From Gallionella sp. (GTDB taxonomy: Bacteria; Pseudomonadota; Gammaproteobacteria; Burkholderiales; Gallionellaceae), in contig JAQTUP010000004.1 in NCBI GenBank assembly GCA_028707275.1, forward strand, positions 186,001 to 250,000: a stretch of 64,000 nucleotides of DNA. The letters are read 5' to 3'. The position numbers were made by a program, and so were the translations under genes. Below the pieces are notes generated by a model. That model saw only the letters and a list, made by a program, of their open reading frames with translations, searched no databases and was not told the DNA's origin. Of this stretch, positions 60,389 to 64,000 are shown one piece after another; within the stretch, counting starts at the first letter, position 1, and every line of letters starts with the position of its first letter.

Positions 60389-61216
60389 CTAACGGGTGCG
60401 TATCCAGTTTTTCCACTCTTCGAACAGAGTATGACTGCTCGCGGCAATGACAGAGCGCTGCCAGACGTCGCCCGCTGTAAAATCATCCGTTTCGATGCAG
60501 CAGGCGTATCCGTCTGTTTCTGACAGGATCAGTGCACCGGCCGCGTAATCCCACAACTTTTGCCCGCCATGCAAATACAAATCGAAGCGCCCGGCAGCGG
60601 TATAACACCAGTCCAGCGAACTGGCGCCAAAGTTGCGCTGCGACGCGCAAGGCGGGTTAATCGCAAGTTGCGCCGCAATCATGGTATCCAGTCGCTTCAA
60701 GTCCACATTGGCCAGCGCCTGTTTAAATGACCTTTGTGTCACGCGTCCTGATAACTTTTCGCCGTTGAGATACGCGCCCCGACCAGATTCTGCGGCAAAC
60801 ATTTCGTCTGACACCGGGTTGTACACCACGCCCAGCACGCTCCTGCCCTGCCGCACCAGCGCGACTGACACCGCAAAGTAGGGCAGCCCGTGCACAAAGT
60901 TGGACGTGCCATCTATCGGGTCTATGCACCACAATCCTTCCTGCGCAGATTGCCAGATTTCCCGATGCTCCTCATCACTCATTTCCTCGCCCAGCACGGG
61001 AACGTTGCAAATGGACTGCAACTTCCGTGTCAGCGCGGCTTGCGTTGCAAGATCCGCATCCGTACACAGACTGCCATCGCTCTTGTGCTGGTGCGCGACC
61101 TTCATATAGCGCGGCATGATTTCTTCGGCCGCCACCAGCTTGACGGCCGCAATGGTCGCCTTGAGCAGCGCGCTCATACCCGCCACACCGGTTCTTGACA
61201 GAACGGGCGTGCTCAT
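60389..61216 (-). CDS. Inositol monophosphatase family protein
   Basis: 275 residues with all metal-site motifs of the IMPase family: GEEMSDEE, WCIDPIDGTSNFVHG and LWDYAAGALILSETDG. The substrate could be inositol phosphate, histidinol phosphate or PAP-like compounds; the sequence alone does not settle it. I use ATG 61216, which overlaps the stop of the thioredoxin-fold gene by one base; a GTG one codon earlier is possible. It probably shares a transcript with that gene. It ends 40 bases before trkA. Confidence 0.92.
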   Translation of the reverse strand: MSTPVLSRTGVAGMSALLKATIAAVKLVAAEEIMPRYMKVAHQHKSDGSLCTDADLATQAALTRKLQSICNVPVLGEEMSDEEHREIWQSAQEGLWCIDPIDGTSNFVHGLPYFAVSVALVRQGRSVLGVVYNPVSDEMFAAESGRGAYLNGEKLSGRVTQRSFKQALANVDLKRLDTMIAAQLAINPPCASQRNFGASSLDWCYTAAGRFDLYLHGGQKLWDYAAGALILSETDGYACCIETDDFTAGDVWQRSVIAASSHTLFEEWKNWIRTR

Positions 61217-61770
61217 CACTCAGCCTTCCATTTGATCGAACAGCCCATACTGGCAATTTGTTCAAGCGGCCCCCGCCCGGTCTTTGCCACTTGCAGCATC
61301 GCGTTATACAAATCGCGCGGCGCACCGGCTACAGCCTCCTTGCGAGAAGCGTCCAGGCGCCCCCGGTATTGCAACTCCAGATCGGCATTGAAACCGAAAA
61401 AATCCGGCGTGCACACGGCGCCATAGTCCTTTGCCACTTGCTGGGTTTCATCCCAGACATAGGGAAAAGGATAGCCGTACTGCTCGGCCACCCGCCTCAT
61501 GTTATCGAACGAATCCTCCGCATACTCGGCAGGATCGTTGGACATGATGGCGATGCTGTTGATGCCGTGCTGCCTTAATTCGAGCGTATCGGCGACCAGC
61601 CGCTCACGGATGGACTTCACATAGGGGCAGTGGTTACAGATAAACATCACCAGCAAACCGTTCTTTCCCCGCGCATTTTCGAGGCTATAACGCACGCCGT
61701 CCACGCCCGGGAGATCAAAATCACGCGCCTTCCAGCCGAAGTCACACAGCGGTGGTTGTAAACTGACCAT
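61216..61770 (-). CDS. Thioredoxin-fold (AhpC/TSA-like) protein
   Basis: 184 residues, cytoplasmic, no signal peptide. Peroxiredoxin/thioredoxin-like fold with a C-N-H-C motif in MFICNHCPYVKSIRERL and the cis-Pro loop GAVCTPDFFGF. Proteins of this pattern are a common, poorly characterised redoxin family. AGGAG lies 7 bases before ATG 61770. It is divergent from rsmE and overlaps the phosphatase gene by one base. The substrate is unknown. Confidence 0.88.
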   Translation of the reverse strand: MVSLQPPLCDFGWKARDFDLPGVDGVRYSLENARGKNGLLVMFICNHCPYVKSIRERLVADTLELRQHGINSIAIMSNDPAEYAEDSFDNMRRVAEQYGYPFPYVWDETQQVAKDYGAVCTPDFFGFNADLELQYRGRLDASRKEAVAGAPRDLYNAMLQVAKTGRGPLEQIASMGCSIKWKAE

Positions 61771-61899
61771 ATCACTCTCCTGAAAAGATTATTAACGTAA
61801 AACGCTGTACGTGCTTCACGTTAAATTTCGCGTAACAATTCCTCGACGCGCACGGGCAGTATATTATCATGCCCGTACATCACTCAACTATTGCTCATC
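61771..61899. promoter_or_regulatory. Divergent promoter region with two inverted repeats
   Basis: Between the redoxin gene and rsmE. It has TTAACGT...ACGTTAA arms (about 61792-61824) and ACGGGCA-N11-TGCCCGT (61852-61876), the latter enclosing a TATATT -10-like element. Transcription signals are likely, but their direction is unproven. Confidence 0.4.
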
Positions 61900-62631
61900 A
61901 TGCCCCGCTTTTACTGTCCCCCCCCGCTGCCCACTACCGGTTCGTTCAATTTACCGTCCGATGCCGCGCATCATGCCAGTCGTGTACTGCGCCTGCGCGA
62001 GGGAGACAGCGTGCAGATGTTCGACGGGACGGGCATCGAGTGTCACGGGATCATCGAGGAAATGACCGGCAAGCAGGTGTTCGTGGGTCAGATTGTGCAA
62101 GTCGATGCCGATAAGGAATCACCCTTGCCGATACTGCTGGCACAGGCCTTATCCAGCAGCGAAAAAATGGACTGGGTCATCCAGAAAGCCACCGAACTGG
62201 GGGTCACCGAGATCCAGCCGCTGGCGACCGAACGCAGCGTAGCCCGGCTGTCGCCTGAGCGCGCCCTCAAGCGTACAGAACACTGGCAACAAGTGGTCAT
62301 CTCGGCCTGCGAACAGTGCGGGCGCAATGTGTTACCCGTCATTCATCCGCCGCTGGACATCATGCTCTGGCTGCAACAAATGCGCCCGAGCACGGCCAGC
62401 AAGTATATTCTGCTGCCGCAGGGCGCAACTTCGTTACAGAGCCAGGAAAAACCTGCGGGCACCGTAGTTCTGTTAGTCGGAGCGGAAGGTGGTTTTACCC
62501 CGGCGGAGAGCGATTCCGCACTGCTTTGCGGCTTCACGCCAATACGCCTGGGCGCACGCGTGATGCGCACCGAAACGGCCGCCATAGCGGGACTGGCCGT
62601 ACTGCAAACGCTCTGGGGCGATTTTAACTGA
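61900..62631 (+). CDS. rsmE: 16S rRNA m3U1498 methyltransferase
   Basis: SPOUT-fold methyltransferase that methylates U1498 of 16S rRNA. 243 residues from ATG 61900 (MPRFYCP, as in relatives); a TTG three codons upstream is less likely. Motifs: HHASRVLRLREGD in the N-terminal domain, and QKATELGVTEIQPL, VGAEGGFTPAE and LGARVMRTETAA forming the knotted SAM site. It is followed 119 bases later by argA on the same strand. Confidence 0.95.
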   Translation: MPRFYCPPPLPTTGSFNLPSDAAHHASRVLRLREGDSVQMFDGTGIECHGIIEEMTGKQVFVGQIVQVDADKESPLPILLAQALSSSEKMDWVIQKATELGVTEIQPLATERSVARLSPERALKRTEHWQQVVISACEQCGRNVLPVIHPPLDIMLWLQQMRPSTASKYILLPQGATSLQSQEKPAGTVVLLVGAEGGFTPAESDSALLCGFTPIRLGARVMRTETAAIAGLAVLQTLWGDFN

Positions 62632-62750
62632 GAAAAGTAAAAAGCCAGGGAAGGGTCAAGGGGGGAAGAGCGACAGCGGTGCGGAGGTTTTCCCTTCTCC
62701 CTTCTCTCCCGTCTCCCTTCTCCCTTCTCTATCAAAACAAGGAAAACCAA
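62632..62750. repeat. Pyrimidine-rich short tandem repeats before argA
   Basis: CCCTTCT/TCCCTTCTC units recur at about 62692-62731, just upstream of the argA ribosome site (AAGGAAAA). A GGGGGGAAG run earlier may pair with them. Confidence 0.6.
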
Positions 62751-64000
62751 ATGCCTATCAAGACCACTCCCGCCGATTTCGTTGCCTGGTTCCGCTCCGT
62801 CGCGCCCTATGTCAACAGCTTTCGCGGCAAGACCTTCGTCATCGCTTTCGGTGGTGAAATGGTAGCCGATGGGAAGTTCCTTGAGCTCACGCATGACTTT
62901 AACCTGCTAGCCGCGCTCGGCATACGGCTGGTGCTGGTGCATGGTGCGCGCCCGCAGATCGAGCAGCATCTTGCCAGGAAAAATATCGAGGACAGCTACC
63001 ACCTGGGCATACGCAGAACCGACACCGAGACCATGCAATGCGTCAAGGAAGCCGTCGGCCGGGTGCGTGTCGAAATCGAGGCGCTGCTGTCCATGGGGCT
63101 GGCCAATTCGCCGATGGCCAATGCCGACATACGCGTAGCCGGCGGCAATTTCATCACAGCCAAACCGATAGGCGTGATCAATGGTGTTGATTTGCAACAC
63201 ACAGGCTCGGTGCGCAAGGTAGATGTCGCAGCCCTCAACGACCGCATGGAATTTGGCGAAGTGGTGCTGCTCTCGCCGCTGGGCTATTCCCCCACCGGCG
63301 AGGTATTCAACCTCACGCTCGAAGACGTGGCGACGGCCACCGCCATCGCCCTCGATGCCGACAAGCTGGTGTTTTTGATGGATACCGACGGCGTACAGGA
63401 CAATAAGGGGCAACTTATCCGGGAGCTGACCGTCAGTCAGGCAAGAACTGTGTTATCCGCCCAGGACACCCGGCCGGACGATGTGAGCCTGTTTTTGCCC
63501 TGCGCGATACGCGCCTGCGAAGCCGGAGTGGCGCGCGCGCATCTTGTCAGCCGCCATACGGACGGCGCCATTTTGCAGGAGTTATTCAGCGATGAGGGCA
63601 TCGGCACCATGGTGGTGGAATCCACGCTGAACACGCTGCGCGACGCCTCCATCGAAGATGTGGGCGGCATCCTGCAATTGCTGCGCCCGCTCGAAGAGCA
63701 AGGCATACTGGTGAGGCGTAGCCGCGAGTTGCTCGAACGCGAAGTCGAACGCTTCGTGGTACTCGAACACGACCACCGCATCGTAGGGTGCGCCGCGCTC
63801 TACCCCTTCTTGGATGAAGCCTCCGCCGAACTGGCCTGTCTGGCGGTGGACGCGCAATGCCGCGATAAAGGGTATGGCGAGGCCATCCTGAATCATATGG
63901 CGGAACTCGCCAAACAGCAGGGCCTGAAAAAATTGTTCGTGCTGACCACGCGCACCGCACACTGGTTTTTAGAGCGCGGCTTTGTGGAGAGCGATGTCAC
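62751..64000 (+). CDS. argA: N-acetylglutamate synthase, 3' end beyond window
   Basis: First enzyme of arginine synthesis, acetylating glutamate with acetyl-CoA. At least 416 codons are present. The N-terminal amino-acid-kinase domain (about 10-290) has VIAFGGEMV and LVLVHGARPQIEQHL; the C-terminal GNAT domain (from about 300) has CLAVDAQCRDKGYGEAILNH, the acetyl-CoA loop, and RTAHWFLERGF. This is the classical two-domain ArgA of beta- and gammaproteobacteria. Only about 20-30 residues should be missing to the right. Arginine feedback through the kinase-like domain is expected from the family. Confidence 0.96.
   Translation, partial: MPIKTTPADFVAWFRSVAPYVNSFRGKTFVIAFGGEMVADGKFLELTHDFNLLAALGIRLVLVHGARPQIEQHLARKNIEDSYHLGIRRTDTETMQCVKEAVGRVRVEIEALLSMGLANSPMANADIRVAGGNFITAKPIGVINGVDLQHTGSVRKVDVAALNDRMEFGEVVLLSPLGYSPTGEVFNLTLEDVATATAIALDADKLVFLMDTDGVQDNKGQLIRELTVSQARTVLSAQDTRPDDVSLFLPCAIRACEAGVARAHLVSRHTDGAILQELFSDEGIGTMVVESTLNTLRDASIEDVGGILQLLRPLEEQGILVRRSRELLEREVERFVVLEHDHRIVGCAALYPFLDEASAELACLAVDAQCRDKGYGEAILNHMAELAKQQGLKKLFVLTTRTAHWFLERGFVESDV

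Overview
The window looks like the chromosome of a betaproteobacterium, most likely from the Nitrosomonadales (a Gallionellaceae-like organism). This placement rests on the gene families and their order (petABC, a pyrB-pyrC' pair with a dead dihydroorotase, algH-ruvX, pilGHIJ-chpA, trkAH) and is an inference, not a computed phylogeny. Genes are densely packed, and most of the window from 5.4 to 38.2 kb and from 42.3 to 61.8 kb is read from the minus strand.

Layout. 1-1200: an AT-richer accessory edge with a ParA-type ATPase cut by the window end and an 86-residue orphan gene lying between two attC-like hairpins, which looks like one integron cassette. 1.2-5.5 kb: the cytochrome bc1 operon petABC plus a small c-type cytochrome, bracketed by inverted copies of a ~300-bp repeat and by short palindromes. 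5.5-7.5 kb: oligopeptidase A.

7.6-38.2 kb: the outstanding feature, a ~30-kb cluster on one strand encoding only exported proteins. In transcription order these are a small DUF11-like protein, a 948-residue DUF11 protein, a strong terminator, a 2114-residue protein ending in an outer-membrane beta-barrel, an OmpA-family protein, and three giant repeat proteins (about 2241, 1771 and 2371 residues). The three giants share a nearly identical ~470-residue C-terminal module but carry three different repeat types in front: DUF7933-like, paired DUF11, and SpaA/Cna-B-like with apparent isopeptide triads plus a cysteine pair. The four large secreted proteins end in the same kind of DUF11 strand. I read this as a surface-display or extracellular-fibre system with its own outer-membrane component; that function is inference. 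A divergent AraC-type response regulator and a 7TM-DISM hybrid kinase (38.8-42.2 kb) lie across a 640-bp regulatory gap and are candidate controllers.

42.3-48.1 kb: an OmpR-type regulator with an NMT1-domain sensor kinase, then pyrC' (catalytically dead), pyrB, ruvX (with a repeat-encoded N-terminal extension) and algH. A 150-bp MITE with 21-bp terminal inverted repeats separates these from 48.4-57.4 kb, the type IV pilus chemosensory operon pilG-pilH-pilI-pilJ-chpA, whose ChpA has a long Ala/Glu repeat linker. 57.5-61.8 kb: trkA-trkH potassium uptake, an inositol-monophosphatase-family enzyme and a thioredoxin-fold protein. 61.9-64 kb, plus strand: rsmE and argA (cut by the right end). I saw no rRNA, tRNA, CRISPR array or phage genes.
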